A DNA stretch of 64,000 nucleotides from Polyangiaceae bacterium UTPRO1 (GCA_002050235.1 MWST01000012.1:1-64000), one strand, 5' to 3'; shown: positions 45,417 to 55,327, counted from the stretch's first letter. Notes: generated from the sequence alone by a model not told the origin. Numbers and translations: made by a program.

Positions 45417-46490
45417 ATGGCCAGCGGCAGCGAGATCCTCGAGAGCGAGACCGGCGAGGTGCGCGCGGCGCACCGCTTCGATGTCGGCGCGCTCGCAGAC
45501 TACATGCGCGACCACGTCCCGGGATTCCGCGGTCCGCTCTCGGTGCGTCAGTTCAAGGGCGGACAGTCGAACCCGACCTTCCTGCTCGCGGCCGCGAGCG
45601 GCCGCTACGTCATGCGCAAGAAGCCGCCCGGAAAGCTCCTCGCTTCCGCGCACCAGGTCGACCGCGAGTACCGGGTGATCCGGGCGCTGGCGGCGACCGA
45701 CGTCCCGGTGGCGCGGGTGCACGCGCTCTGTACGGACGACGCCGTGATCGGCAGCGCCTTCTACGTCATGGACTGCGTCGAGGGGCGGATCTTCCGCGAT
45801 CCGCAGCTCCCCGGCTGCTCGCCCCGTGAGCGCGCCGCGATCTACGACGAGATGAACGACGTCATGGCGCGCTTCCATCGCGTCGACTACGAGGCCGTCG
45901 GGCTCGGGGACTTCGGCCGGCCCAGGAACTACATTGCGCGGCAGATCGCCCGCTGGGCGAAGCAGTACGAGGCGGCGCAGACCGACGAGGTCGAGGCGAT
46001 GCGGAACCTGATCGCCTGGCTGCCCGCGCACGTCCCGCCCGGCGATGAGACCTGCATCGTCCACGGCGACTTCCGGCTCGAGAACTCGATCTACCATCCG
46101 ACCGCGCCGCGTATGCTGGCGCTGCTCGACTGGGAGCTGGCGACGCTCGGCCACCCGCTCGCCGATCTCGCCTACAACTGTCTCCTCTACCACATGAACA
46201 GTCCCACCCAGGGCACGCTCGCCGGCGTCGATCTCGCCGCGCTCGGCATCCCGACCGAGGAGGCGTACGTCGCCGCCTACTGCCGCCGCACGGGGCGTCC
46301 CGGCGTCGAGCACTGGAGCTTCTATCTCGCCTTCTCGCTCTTCCGCCTGGCGGCGATCGCGCAGGGCGTCTACAAGCGCGGCCTCGACGGCAACGCCAGC
46401 TCGGAGCAGGCGATGATGTACGGTGCGATCTGCCAGCTACTGGCTGCGCTTGCCTGGGAGATCGTCGAGAAGGGCGCCGCGCGCTCGTGA
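45417..46490 (+). CDS. APH-type phosphotransferase (acyl-CoA dehydrogenase-linked)
   Basis: 357 residues of the aminoglycoside phosphotransferase/choline kinase fold. The Gly-rich QFKGGQSNPTFLL, MRKKPPG with the ATP lysine, the catalytic VHGDFRLENSIYH and metal-binding LLDWELATLGHP are seen. This subgroup resembles the kinase domain of ACAD10/11, thought to phosphorylate hydroxyacyl-CoAs, rather than drug-resistance enzymes. Family III CoA-transferases and dehydrogenases elsewhere in the window are consistent with this. Confidence 0.88.
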   Translation: MASGSEILESETGEVRAAHRFDVGALADYMRDHVPGFRGPLSVRQFKGGQSNPTFLLAAASGRYVMRKKPPGKLLASAHQVDREYRVIRALAATDVPVARVHALCTDDAVIGSAFYVMDCVEGRIFRDPQLPGCSPRERAAIYDEMNDVMARFHRVDYEAVGLGDFGRPRNYIARQIARWAKQYEAAQTDEVEAMRNLIAWLPAHVPPGDETCIVHGDFRLENSIYHPTAPRMLALLDWELATLGHPLADLAYNCLLYHMNSPTQGTLAGVDLAALGIPTEEAYVAAYCRRTGRPGVEHWSFYLAFSLFRLAAIAQGVYKRGLDGNASSEQAMMYGAICQLLAALAWEIVEKGAARS

Positions 46491-46527
46491 CCCGACTCCC
46501 GCGGCCGAGCGCCGCCGGGCAATAAGC

Positions 46528-49101
46528 TCAGATCTCGGCGATGTCGGCGCGGGCGATCCAGCCGCGCTTGCCGTCGGGACGGACGACTTGCGCCCAGCCG
46601 TCGCGTTCGGCGAGGACGCGCAGCACGGCGCCCGGCTTGGAGACGAAGTGCGGGGTGCCGCTCGCCGACGGCTCGAAGCGGACGTCGGTGTCGGCGGCAG
46701 CGACGACGACCGCGAAGGTCCGGCTGTCGATGGTGGCGACGCGGTAGACCGCCGCGGGTCCCGCGAGCGCGAGCCCGATGCCGGCCGCGGCGGCGACGGC
46801 GCGGCCGGCGCGGGCGGCGCCCGGCAGCAGGCGCAGCGCCGAGAGGGCCGCCATGAGCACGATGAAGCAGGCGCCCGCCGCCGCTACGAGCTCGTCGCTC
46901 GAGGCCCGGGACGCGAGCGGGAAGGCGACCCGCGCCCAGAGCGGCGCCGCCTCGGTGTCGCCGCTCCGGGCGCGCGCGTAGTCGAGGTTGGCGCGCAGGT
47001 CCGGGTCGCGCGGCATGAGCCGCCGCGCCCGCTCGTAGGCGAGCACCGCGCGGCCGACGTTGCCGGTCTTGAACCAGGCGTTGCCGAGATTGAAGTAGAG
47101 GTTGCCGCTCTCGACGCCCGCATGCAGCACCTTCTCCCAGGCCGCGATCGCCTCGGGGTACTTCTCCTCGCCGTAGAGCGTGTTGCCCTCGAAGAAGAGC
47201 GTCTGCGGCGTCTCGCTCGCGGGGCCGGCGGCGCCCGCCGCGGCGGCAACGGCGAGGACGGCGGCGACGAGCGCCGCCGCGAGCGGCGGACCGAGGCGGC
47301 GCTCGCGCTCGAGGGCGCGGACGACCATGCCGGCGCGCGCCAGCGTCCGCTCCATGTCGCCGTCGTCGCTGCCGGCGGGCGCGTAGCGGACCTCTTCGCA
47401 ATGGGCCAGGAGATCGCCGGCGAGCTGCGTGACCTCGGCGTCGACGCCCCGCTCGGCGAGGTGGGCGGCGACCGCGGCGGGCGCGACCGCGCCCGGCGGC
47501 AGCTGGAGCTTGGCAGATAGATAGTCGGTGAGGGCGCGGGTGACGGCGTCGTAGAATCCGGTCTGGTTACCGGGGCGGAGAGCGTGCTTGGCGGCGTCGA
47601 GGGCGCGGCGCGCCTCGCGCCCGGCGCGGGTGAAGCGCGCGTAGCCGGCGTCGCCGCGCAGCCGGCGGCGGCGGCGGTCGAAGACGACGACGGCGAGCCA
47701 GATCGCGAGCGCCGCGGCTTCCCCCAGCCAGAAGGCGCCGCTGCGATAGAGGCGCGCGCCGATCGGCTGCAGGCGTCCGGGCGTGTCTTTGATGAAGACG
47801 AGGTCGTGTCCGAGGGTTTCCGGCTGCGGAACCGGAGCGGCGGGCGCGGCGCCGATCACGTGCGACGGTACGCTCGCCGCCGCGCGCGGCGTCACGCGCA
47901 GGGGGATCGGAGCGTGGGCGGCCGTGCGGTAGGTGCCGGTGCCCGGATCGAAGTAGCTGAAGCGCAGCGCCGGCAGCTCGAGCGCGCCGGCGCGCTCGGG
48001 GATCACGACCTGCTCGAACGTCCGCTCCTGGACGTTGGCAGCCGCGGCCGACGGCGAGCCGGCGCTCGTCTGCTGCGCCGGGTAGACGCGCAGGACGTCG
48101 CTCGCCGGGATGGCGGGCGCGGTGACGTTCTCGAGGCTGCCGGTGCCGCGCATGGTCAGGGTCACGGTGACGGGATCCCCGGCCGCGACTTCGAGGGGCG
48201 CGGCCTTGACGTCGAAATCGAAGGCGCCGACGGCGCCCGAGAAGTCGGCGGGCTTGCCGGCGTCGGGGAGCGGTAGGACGGTCAAAGTCAGCGGATCGGA
48301 GGTGGCTTCGATCCGGCGCTGCTCGCCGCCGAAGAACGTGTCGTCGAAGAAACGGTCGAAGCCGCGCCGGGTGCGGCCGCGCACGACCATGGTGAGCCCC
48401 ATCTCGGCCGGGCCGACCGTCAGCGTGCCGCTGCGGAGCGGGGTGAGCACGGTCGGGAAGTCGAGCACCTGGAAGGTGCCGTCTGGCGTCTGCTCCTCGC
48501 GCCGATCGGGCTCGGAGAACTTGTCGACGGCGAAGCCGTCGCCGGGGACGGTCGGGTACTGGACGTCGGTGACGCGCACCTGCCCGACCATGAGCTTGAC
48601 GCGGATCGGCAGGCGCTCGCGCACGTAGACGGTGGTCCGCGGCGCCGAGAGCTCGAGCCGGAGCTGGTTGCCCCCCGGGCCGCCGGGGCTGCCGCCGCCC
48701 GGCCGGCCGGCGACGACCTCGAGGGTCGCGGTGCCGGCATCGTAGCGCTTGCCGCCGACGGTGACGCTGATCGGGCCCAGGGTGAGCCGTCCGGGGCTCG
48801 TCGCGCTCACCGAGAAGTGGTGCGTGACCGACGCCGACATCGCGCCGTTCACGAAGCTCACGCGCGACGACGGGCCGAGATAGCTGACCGCGGCGCCGCC
48901 GGCATCGGCGATCTCGGGGACGGCGCTGCTCTGCGCCCCCTGCACCTCGACGCCGAGGTCGGCGGTTTCGCCGACCGCCACCCGGGTTCGGTCGAAGGTC
49001 GCCCGCACCGTGACGTCGGCTCGGGCGACGCCGGCGGCGGCGAACGCCACGATGATCGCTGCCAGCAGGGCTCGTCGCGGAGCGGGCGGCGCGAGGGCCA
49101 T
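46528..49101 (-). CDS. BatD-BatE fusion protein
   Basis: 857 residues. The N-terminal half is BatD: signal peptide, Ig-like beta domains with DVTVRATFDRTRVAVGE and DPVTVTLTMRGTGSLENV, one membrane span near 465, then a cytosolic helical part. From about residue 625 a second part follows: a span, TPR repeats (LFFEGNTLYGEEKYPEAIAA, NLYFNLGNAWFKTGNVGRA), two more spans and a C-terminal SH3-like domain (VRVLAERDGWAQVVRPDGK region), as in BatE. The two are normally separate genes in Bacteroides-type bat operons. Last gene of the operon. Confidence 0.85.
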   Translation of the reverse strand: MALAPPAPRRALLAAIIVAFAAAGVARADVTVRATFDRTRVAVGETADLGVEVQGAQSSAVPEIADAGGAAVSYLGPSSRVSFVNGAMSASVTHHFSVSATSPGRLTLGPISVTVGGKRYDAGTATLEVVAGRPGGGSPGGPGGNQLRLELSAPRTTVYVRERLPIRVKLMVGQVRVTDVQYPTVPGDGFAVDKFSEPDRREEQTPDGTFQVLDFPTVLTPLRSGTLTVGPAEMGLTMVVRGRTRRGFDRFFDDTFFGGEQRRIEATSDPLTLTVLPLPDAGKPADFSGAVGAFDFDVKAAPLEVAAGDPVTVTLTMRGTGSLENVTAPAIPASDVLRVYPAQQTSAGSPSAAAANVQERTFEQVVIPERAGALELPALRFSYFDPGTGTYRTAAHAPIPLRVTPRAAASVPSHVIGAAPAAPVPQPETLGHDLVFIKDTPGRLQPIGARLYRSGAFWLGEAAALAIWLAVVVFDRRRRRLRGDAGYARFTRAGREARRALDAAKHALRPGNQTGFYDAVTRALTDYLSAKLQLPPGAVAPAAVAAHLAERGVDAEVTQLAGDLLAHCEEVRYAPAGSDDGDMERTLARAGMVVRALERERRLGPPLAAALVAAVLAVAAAAGAAGPASETPQTLFFEGNTLYGEEKYPEAIAAWEKVLHAGVESGNLYFNLGNAWFKTGNVGRAVLAYERARRLMPRDPDLRANLDYARARSGDTEAAPLWARVAFPLASRASSDELVAAAGACFIVLMAALSALRLLPGAARAGRAVAAAAGIGLALAGPAAVYRVATIDSRTFAVVVAAADTDVRFEPSASGTPHFVSKPGAVLRVLAERDGWAQVVRPDGKRGWIARADIAEI

Positions 49102-49112
49102 GGACCGTGCTC

Positions 49113-50093
49113 CTACCAGTCCAGGGCGGGCTCGGCGACGCGCCCGCCCTGGAGCTTCTTGATGACGTCTTCGGGCGCCACTTCCTCGCCGCGCTGCGAG
49201 TCGAGGATCGCCGCGGCCTCGCCGCGTGAGAGCTCGCCCTCCTGCTTCTTCTCGCCGGCGTAGGCGTCGCCGTTCGGCGGTGGTTGCGCCTGCGGCTCCC
49301 GCTGCTCGTCGCCGGGGTGCTGCTCGCCGGCCTCGTTCCCCGGCGCTCCCTCTTCGCCGGCCTCACGGTTCTCGTTCTCCTCCCCTGGCTGCTGCTCCTG
49401 GTTCCCTTGCTCGCCCTGCTGCTCCTGGTTCTCCTGCTCGCCCGTCTGTTCCTGCTGCTGCTCCTTCCCCGCGCTGTCCTGCTGCTCCGATTGCTGCTCC
49501 GGCTGCTGCTCGTTGGCCTGGTTGCCCTGCTGCTGCTCCTGCTGGTCCCGCTGTTCCTGCTGCTGCTCTTGCTGCTGTTCCTGCTGCTCCTGCTGCTGCT
49601 TCGCTTCCTCGAGGCGCTTCTTCACTTCGTCGATGCGCTTGGCCACGAATTCGTAGTTGAACTTGACGTCGGCGTCGTCGGGCGCGAGGCCGAGCGCGCG
49701 CCGATACGAGGCTAGGGTCTCGGCGTAGAGCTGCAGGGCCTTCTGCGGTTCGCTCTGCTCGAGCGCCTGACCCTTGCGGAACATGGCATTGCCGATGTTG
49801 TACGCGACGCGGCTCGCCCGCGCCGGCGCGTTGGCCGTCTCGACCTTCTGATAGGCGGCGATCGCCTCGTCGTAGTTCCCCTCCTTGAAGGTGGCGTCGC
49901 CGAGGTTGAAGTGCAGCTCCGACGAGTCGGGATGATCGACGAGGGCAGCGTTGTAGGCGGCGGCGGCCTCCTCGTACTTGCCCTCGGCGTAGAGGCGGTT
50001 GGCGTCGCGGATCGGCTGGTGCGGGTCGAGCCAGGCGATCGACGTGGCGGCGACGAGCCCGGCGGCGAGCAGCAGGCGGCGCGGCGCCGTCAC
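49113..50093 (-). CDS. BatC-like TPR protein with Gln/Glu-rich low-complexity region
   Basis: 326 residues. One hydrophobic N-terminal segment, then TPR motifs (ANRLYAEGKYEEAAAAYNAAL, LGDATFKEGNYDEAIAAYQKV, NIGNAMFRKGQALEQ). From about 185 to 285 it is almost entirely Gln and Glu with Gly/Asn, probably disordered. It sits between BatB and BatD-E, where BatC lies in other operons. The GTG at 50093 overlaps the BatB stop (GTGA), which fixes the start. Confidence 0.8.
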   Translation of the reverse strand: MTAPRRLLLAAGLVAATSIAWLDPHQPIRDANRLYAEGKYEEAAAAYNAALVDHPDSSELHFNLGDATFKEGNYDEAIAAYQKVETANAPARASRVAYNIGNAMFRKGQALEQSEPQKALQLYAETLASYRRALGLAPDDADVKFNYEFVAKRIDEVKKRLEEAKQQQEQQEQQQEQQQEQRDQQEQQQGNQANEQQPEQQSEQQDSAGKEQQQEQTGEQENQEQQGEQGNQEQQPGEENENREAGEEGAPGNEAGEQHPGDEQREPQAQPPPNGDAYAGEKKQEGELSRGEAAAILDSQRGEEVAPEDVIKKLQGGRVAEPALDW

Positions 50094-51187
50094 GCCGCCT
50101 CCTCTTCGCCCGGACGCGGTGCCGTCGCTGCCGGGCGCCGGTGCGACGGCTCGCGTCGCCGCCACCAGAGGACGCGGCGCCCGCCCGCGCGGCGGCGCGG
50201 GGCCCGGCGCTCGCCGAGCAGCGGCTCCGCGAGCAGCAGGACGAACGCCGCCGCCAGCGGCCATTGGAAGCGGTGCTCGAAGCGCCGCTCGAGCGTGCTC
50301 GCGAGCTCGCGCTTCTCCATCTTGGCGATGTAGTCGCGATAGAGCTCGGTAAGGCCGAAGGCGGTGTCGGTCGCGTGCAGGTAGGCGCCGCCCGTGCGCT
50401 CGGCGATCTTCCGGAGCGTAGCCTCGTCGAGGCGCGACTTCACCACCTGGCCGGCGCGGTCTTTGAGGAATCCGCCGCCGGCGAGCGGGATCAGCTCGCC
50501 TTCCGCCGTGCCGATGCCGACCGTGTAGATCTTCACCCCGCGCTCGGTCGCGCGCCCGATGGCGTCGTCGAGGTCACTGCCGTGGTCCTCGCCGTCGGTG
50601 ATGATCACCAGCGCCTGGTGCTGCGATTGCCGGCCCTCGAAGGCGGCGAGCGAGGTGTCGACCGCGGCGGCGAGGTTGGTGCCGCCGCGGGGGATGATGC
50701 CGACGTCGATCGCCTGCAGGCTCTGCGCGAAGGCGCCGAAGTCGAGGGTGAGCGGGCACTGCAGGAACGCGCTTCCCGCGAAGGCGACGAGCCCGACGCG
50801 GTCGCCGCCGATCTGCGCCAGGAGATCCTGGACCGCGAGCTTCGCGCGCGCCAGCCGATTCGGCTTCACGTCGGTCGCCAGCATGCTGCGCGAAGTGTCG
50901 ATGGCGACGATCAGGTCGATGCCTTGGCGCTGCACCTGCTGCCAGCGGAAGCCCCACATCGGCCCCCCGAGCGCGATCGCCAGCAGCAGCAACGCCAGGC
51001 AGAGGAGGACGGCGCGCACGCCGCGGCGGCGCGGGCCGAGATCGGGCGCCACCGCCGGGAGAAGCTCGGCGGCGACGAAGCGCGCCAGCGCCCGGCAGCG
51101 CCGGCGCCAGCTCCACGCCAGGAAGGCGGCGAGGGCCGGTACGAGCACCAGCGTCGCCAGGCTCGCAGGGTCGCGCCACTGGATCAT
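50090..51187 (-). CDS. batB: von Willebrand A domain protein (BatB)
   Basis: 365 residues. Two membrane spans near 10-27 and 57-75, then a VWA domain with MIDAS motif AIDTSRSM, GLVAFAGSAFLQCPLT and ITDGEDHG, and a third span near 312-325. It ends in an Arg-rich tail. Bat proteins influence oxidative-stress tolerance and motility in some bacteria, but their molecular role is unclear. Its ATG overlaps the BatA stop by four bases. Confidence 0.88.
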   Translation of the reverse strand: MIQWRDPASLATLVLVPALAAFLAWSWRRRCRALARFVAAELLPAVAPDLGPRRRGVRAVLLCLALLLLAIALGGPMWGFRWQQVQRQGIDLIVAIDTSRSMLATDVKPNRLARAKLAVQDLLAQIGGDRVGLVAFAGSAFLQCPLTLDFGAFAQSLQAIDVGIIPRGGTNLAAAVDTSLAAFEGRQSQHQALVIITDGEDHGSDLDDAIGRATERGVKIYTVGIGTAEGELIPLAGGGFLKDRAGQVVKSRLDEATLRKIAERTGGAYLHATDTAFGLTELYRDYIAKMEKRELASTLERRFEHRFQWPLAAAFVLLLAEPLLGERRAPRRRAGGRRVLWWRRREPSHRRPAATAPRPGEEEAA

Positions 51188-52179
51188 GGGAGCTTCCTCA
51201 ACGCCGTCTCCCCGAGCCCGATCTCGAGCAGCACGAGCGCCAGAGCCGGCCACACGAGCCAGGGATAGAGCTCCCGGTAGTCGAGATACTCCGGCGCTTC
51301 GAGCTCGGTCTTCTCGCTGCGGTCGATCTCGGCGTAGATCTCGCGCAGCGTCGGCGTGTCGGTAGCGCGGAAGTAGCGGGCGTGCGTCGTCGTCGCGATC
51401 TTCCGGAGCGTCGCTTCGTCGATGTCGACCGGCATCGGCCGGTAGACCTTGTTGCCGAAGAAGTCCCGGGTCGGGTAGGGCGCCATGCCCCGGGTCCCGG
51501 CGCCGACCGTGTAGACCTTGATGCCGAGCGCCGCCGCGGCTTCGGCGGCGGTCTGCGGCGTGATCCTGCCGGCGTTGTTCTGGCCGTCGGTGAGTAGCAC
51601 GACGAACTTGCTCTTGGCGGTCGACGGACGCAGCCGGTTCACGGCGGTGGCGAGCGCCGAGCCGATGGCGGTGCCGTCCTCGATCATGCCGACCTCGGCG
51701 CGGTCGAGGTTCTGGAGCAGCCAGCCGTGGTCGAGCGTCAGCGGACACTGCGTGTACGGCCGGGCGGCGAAGAGCACGAGCCCGATGCGGTCCTCGGGGC
51801 GCGAGGTCACGAACTCCCGGACGACCGACTTCACGGCCTGCAGCCGGCTCGCGCGCTCGCCGCCGAGCGTGAAGTCCTCGGCGAGCATGCTGCTCGAGAC
51901 ATCGACCGCGAGCATGACGTCGACGCCCTCGCGATGGATCTTGGTAGCCGCCGAGCCCGCCTGCGGCCGAGCGAGCGCGATGGCGATGGCGGCGAGTGCT
52001 ACCGCCCTGAGACCGAGGAGGACGGCGCGGCGGCTCCCCGCGTCGCGCGGGGCGACGGTGCGGAGGATGCCGAGGCTCGGGAAGCGGACGGCGGCGCGGC
52101 GCGCCGGTCGCCGTGCCGCGCGCAGCGCCAGCGGGATCGCGGCGAGCCCGAGCAGCCACCAGGGGTCAGCGAGGTGCAT
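51184..52179 (-). CDS. batA: von Willebrand A domain protein (BatA)
   Basis: 331 residues with the same layout as BatB: N-terminal spans (WWLLGLAAIPLALRA, VLLGLRAVALAAIAIALARP), a VWA domain with AVDVSSSMLAED as MIDAS motif, LTDGQNNAGR, and a C-terminal span. BatA and BatB are likely paralogues acting together at the membrane. Starts inside the end of the preceding gene (14-base overlap). Confidence 0.88.
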   Translation of the reverse strand: MHLADPWWLLGLAAIPLALRAARRPARRAAVRFPSLGILRTVAPRDAGSRRAVLLGLRAVALAAIAIALARPQAGSAATKIHREGVDVMLAVDVSSSMLAEDFTLGGERASRLQAVKSVVREFVTSRPEDRIGLVLFAARPYTQCPLTLDHGWLLQNLDRAEVGMIEDGTAIGSALATAVNRLRPSTAKSKFVVLLTDGQNNAGRITPQTAAEAAAALGIKVYTVGAGTRGMAPYPTRDFFGNKVYRPMPVDIDEATLRKIATTTHARYFRATDTPTLREIYAEIDRSEKTELEAPEYLDYRELYPWLVWPALALVLLEIGLGETALRKLP

Positions 52180-53176
52180 GCGTCTCCTCCGCTCTCGCGG
52201 CGCCGGCCTCGTTGACGACTGCGGTCTCGTCGACGAAGCGGGCGGCGGCGCCGTAGGCGCGCTCCGCGTCGGCGAGCGACGGGTGGTGGCGCGCGAACTT
52301 CACGAGGTCGGACTCGCCGAGGAAATCGCCGAGGAGGGCGCGGTGGCCGCCGGTGAGCGCCGCGCCGCCGCGCGCGGTCGCGATCAGGAACTCCTCGGTC
52401 GTCATCTCGGGCGCCCGCACCCGGAAACGCCGCTCCAGGTACGAACGCACGATGCCGGTGAGCGTCGAGTAGTATTCCTTGAAGGCGCCTTGCTCGGGGA
52501 GGCCGCGGGCCCGCAGCCGCTCCAACTCCTCGTGCGCGATCTCGTGCGCCGGCCGCGGCGGCGGCTCGATCCGGCGGCGGCGGGAGCGCCGCCGGAGGCG
52601 CAGCGCCGCGAAGGCGATGGCGGCGAGCGCGGCGAGGGCGGCGGCGAGCGCATAGTAGAGTCGCCAGTCGCGCGGCGGCTCTTCGGGCGGCTTGATGTCG
52701 CGGATGTCGGTGGCGTCGGGCTCGCGCGCCAGCAGGCTCACGATCTCGACGACGGTCTGCGCCGCCGGAGCTTCCGCGAGATCCTCGCCCGGGAGGCGGT
52801 AGCGCACCGGCGGCGACGGGATCAGGAAGTGGCCGGTGGCATAGCCGACGAGCTCGAACCAGCGGCTGACGACGGTCCGGCCGTCGCGTTCGCCGGGCGC
52901 GCTGTCGCCGAAGTCGACGATGTCGAAGTCGCCGAGCTTCGCGGTCGGCTGCGCCAGCAGGACCTCGACGCCGGGCGGCGCCGCGACGCGGACGGTGTAG
53001 CGGAAGCGCTCGCCGATCGTGACCTCACCCTTGTCGACGCTGCCGGATACCTCGACCGGAGCCGGTGCCGGCGATGCGGTCGGCGCCGGCGACGGGGCGT
53101 CGGCGCCGGGGGCGCCGGCGGCGACGAGGAGCGCCAGCAGCGGGATGCTGCACAGTGCCGGCACCCGGCGCTTCAT
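52166..53176 (-). CDS. BatD-like/membrane accessory protein of the MoxR-Bat operon
   Basis: 336 residues. Signal peptide, Pro/Ala-rich linker, a beta domain (GEVTIGERFRYTVRVAAPPG and ARLGDFDIV-type strands), one membrane span near 176-195, and a helical cytosolic end with SYLERRFRVRAPEMTTEEFL. This layout occurs in MoxR clusters between DUF58 and VWA genes. Start ATG overlaps the DUF58 stop (ATGA). Confidence 0.75.
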   Translation of the reverse strand: MKRRVPALCSIPLLALLVAAGAPGADAPSPAPTASPAPAPVEVSGSVDKGEVTIGERFRYTVRVAAPPGVEVLLAQPTAKLGDFDIVDFGDSAPGERDGRTVVSRWFELVGYATGHFLIPSPPVRYRLPGEDLAEAPAAQTVVEIVSLLAREPDATDIRDIKPPEEPPRDWRLYYALAAALAALAAIAFAALRLRRRSRRRRIEPPPRPAHEIAHEELERLRARGLPEQGAFKEYYSTLTGIVRSYLERRFRVRAPEMTTEEFLIATARGGAALTGGHRALLGDFLGESDLVKFARHHPSLADAERAYGAAARFVDETAVVNEAGAARAEETHAPR

Positions 53177-54048
53177 TGCCGCCGCTCGCGCATGCGGAAG
53201 AACCGCAAGAGCGCCTCCGTGTACGGCCGCTCGGTCCCGATCATGATGGCGTCGACCCCCGCTGCGTGCAGCCAGCGGTCGCGCGCCGTGCGCGCCGCCG
53301 CGGCGCTCTCGGCGAACGCCTTGCGGAGGCGCGCGTCGCCGGTGTCGACGACGTAGCGCTCACCGGTCTCGGCCTCCTCCAGCTCGACCAGGCCGACGTC
53401 CGGGAGCTCGCGCTCGCGCGGGTCGTCGAGGACGACCGCGATCACGTCGTGGCGGCGCGCCGCGATGCGCAACGCCCGCTCGGCGCCGGCGTCGAGGAAA
53501 TCCGACAGTACGAACACTACCGAGCGCCGCTTGCTCGCCATCCGGAGATGTTCGAGCGCGGCGGCGAGATCGGTGCCGCGGCCCTGCGGCTCGAGCGACA
53601 GCACCTCGCGGATCACGCGCAGCACGTGGCGCGTGCCCTTGCGCGGCGGCACCGCGAGCTCGATGCGGTCGGTGAACATCACCAGTCCGACCTTGTCGTT
53701 GTTGGTGATCGCGGAGAAGGCGAAGAGGGCGCCCAGCTCGGCGGCGAGCGTGCTCTTCAACTGCTTGACGCTGCCGAAGCGGGTGGAGGCGCTGGCGTCG
53801 ACGAGCAGCATCACGGTGAGCTCGCGCTCCTCGGCGTAGCGCTTCACGTGCGGCACGCCGGTGCGCGCGGTGACGTTCCAGTCGATCGTCCGCACCTCGT
53901 CGCCGGGCTGGTAGAGCCGCACTTCGGCGAACTCCATCCCGCGCCCTTTGAAAACCGACTGGTACTGCCCGGCGAAGAGGTCGGAGACCAGGTGCGAGGT
54001 CCGGATCTGGATCTTCCGGACCGCTCGTAGTTGTTCGCGCGTCAGCAT
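53173..54048 (-). CDS. DUF58 domain protein
   Basis: 291 residues. GRGMEFAEVRLYQPGDEVR and IDWNVTARTGVPHVK are the DUF58 signature; LLVDASAST resembles a VWA metal site. DUF58 proteins are usual partners of MoxR ATPases. Starts 21 bp after the moxR stop. Confidence 0.92.
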   Translation of the reverse strand: MLTREQLRAVRKIQIRTSHLVSDLFAGQYQSVFKGRGMEFAEVRLYQPGDEVRTIDWNVTARTGVPHVKRYAEERELTVMLLVDASASTRFGSVKQLKSTLAAELGALFAFSAITNNDKVGLVMFTDRIELAVPPRKGTRHVLRVIREVLSLEPQGRGTDLAAALEHLRMASKRRSVVFVLSDFLDAGAERALRIAARRHDVIAVVLDDPRERELPDVGLVELEEAETGERYVVDTGDARLRKAFAESAAAARTARDRWLHAAGVDAIMIGTERPYTEALLRFFRMRERRQ

Positions 54049-54069
54049 CGCGCGGCCGTCATTCCGCCG

Positions 54070-55059
54070 TCAGGGGACCGGCACCCCGTCGAGCACGCGC
54101 TTCACCACCTCGTCGGCGTCGATGTCCTCGGCCTCCGCCTCGTAGGTGACGATCAGTCGGTGGCGCAGCACGTCGGGTGCGATCGACTTCACGTCCTGCG
54201 GCGTCACGTAGCCGCGTCCCTGGAGGAACGCATGCGCCTTGGCGGCGAGCGTCAGGTAGAGCGTCGCCCGCGGCGACGCGCCGTACTCGATGAGCGGGCC
54301 GAGGTCGAGCTGGAAGGTTGCCGGCTCGCGGGTCGCGAACACGAGGTTGACCACGTACTCCTTGATCTTGTCGTCGAGGTAGATCTGGTCGACGAGGCTG
54401 CGGGCGGCGAGGATGTCGGCCGGCGTCACCGTCGCCGTCACCGGACGCGGCTTCGCGATCACCGCCATGCGCTCGAGGATCTGGCGCTCCTCTTCGCGGG
54501 TCGGGTAGCCGATCCTGAGCTTCAGCATGAAGCGGTCGACCTGCGCCTCCGGCAGCGGGTAGGTGCCTTCCTGCTCGATCGGATTCTGCGTCGCCAGCAC
54601 CAGGAACGGGTCGGGCAGGGGATAGGTCTCGTCGCCGATCGTGACCTGGTGCTCCTGCATCGCTTCGAGGAGTGCGCTCTGCACCTTGGCGGGGGCGCGG
54701 TTGATCTCGTCGGCGAGGATCAGCTGGGCGAAGATCGGACCCTGCTTCACCGTGAAGACGCCCTCGCGGGGGTTGTAGATCATGGTGCCGATGAGGTCGG
54801 CGGGGAGGAGATCGGGGGTGAACTGGATGCGCCGGAAGGTCGCCGAGATCGCCTGGGCCAGGGTCTTCACGGCGAGCGTCTTCGCCAGACCGGGGACGCC
54901 CTCGAGGAGCACGTGACCGCCCGCGAGGAGCCCGATCAGGAGCCGGTCGACGAGATAGCGCTGGCCGACGATGACGGTGCCGATCTCCTCGCGCAGGCGG
55001 TAGAGGAAGGTCGAGCCCTCTTTGACGCGGTCGTTGACGGCTGCGATGCCGGTATCCAT
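54070..55059 (-). CDS. moxR: MoxR family AAA+ ATPase
   Basis: 329 residues. Walker A EGVPGLAKT at 53-61, Walker B LILADEINRA, sensor region LATQNPIEQEGTYPLPEAQ and the lid are all present. MoxR ATPases act as chaperone-like activators of VWA proteins, which fits the two Bat VWA proteins downstream. First gene of the seven-gene minus-strand operon. Confidence 0.95.
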   Translation of the reverse strand: MDTGIAAVNDRVKEGSTFLYRLREEIGTVIVGQRYLVDRLLIGLLAGGHVLLEGVPGLAKTLAVKTLAQAISATFRRIQFTPDLLPADLIGTMIYNPREGVFTVKQGPIFAQLILADEINRAPAKVQSALLEAMQEHQVTIGDETYPLPDPFLVLATQNPIEQEGTYPLPEAQVDRFMLKLRIGYPTREEERQILERMAVIAKPRPVTATVTPADILAARSLVDQIYLDDKIKEYVVNLVFATREPATFQLDLGPLIEYGASPRATLYLTLAAKAHAFLQGRGYVTPQDVKSIAPDVLRHRLIVTYEAEAEDIDADEVVKRVLDGVPVP

Positions 55060-55327
55060 GGGTAGGTGGGGATACCAGAAAACGTCCGACCGTAAAGACG
55101 GGTCGGCCGCGAATCCGGGTGCGAAGCGGTCGGTTGTGCGCCTGCGTGCAGGCTGGTAAGGTGCCACCCAACGAGTCGTCCGACGCGAGTTCCCGCCGCA
55201 CGCTTCTCTGCGAATGTTCCTTCCGGATTCTCCTTGCAGCCGAGCGCGGCTCCGGGGGCCCGCCGCCCCGACCCGATCGATACATGGCAACGCAGATGCA
55301 GGCATACGACCGAAGACGGCGCTGAGC

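Noticed and set aside
49400..49600. Low-complexity DNA as a regulatory or structural repeat
   Set aside because: Explained by the Gln/Glu-rich coding stretch of the BatC-like protein.
55086..55106. CCGACC/GGTCGG hairpin upstream of moxR as an operator
   Set aside because: Only six pairs with a nine-base loop; in DNA this GC-rich it is expected by chance.
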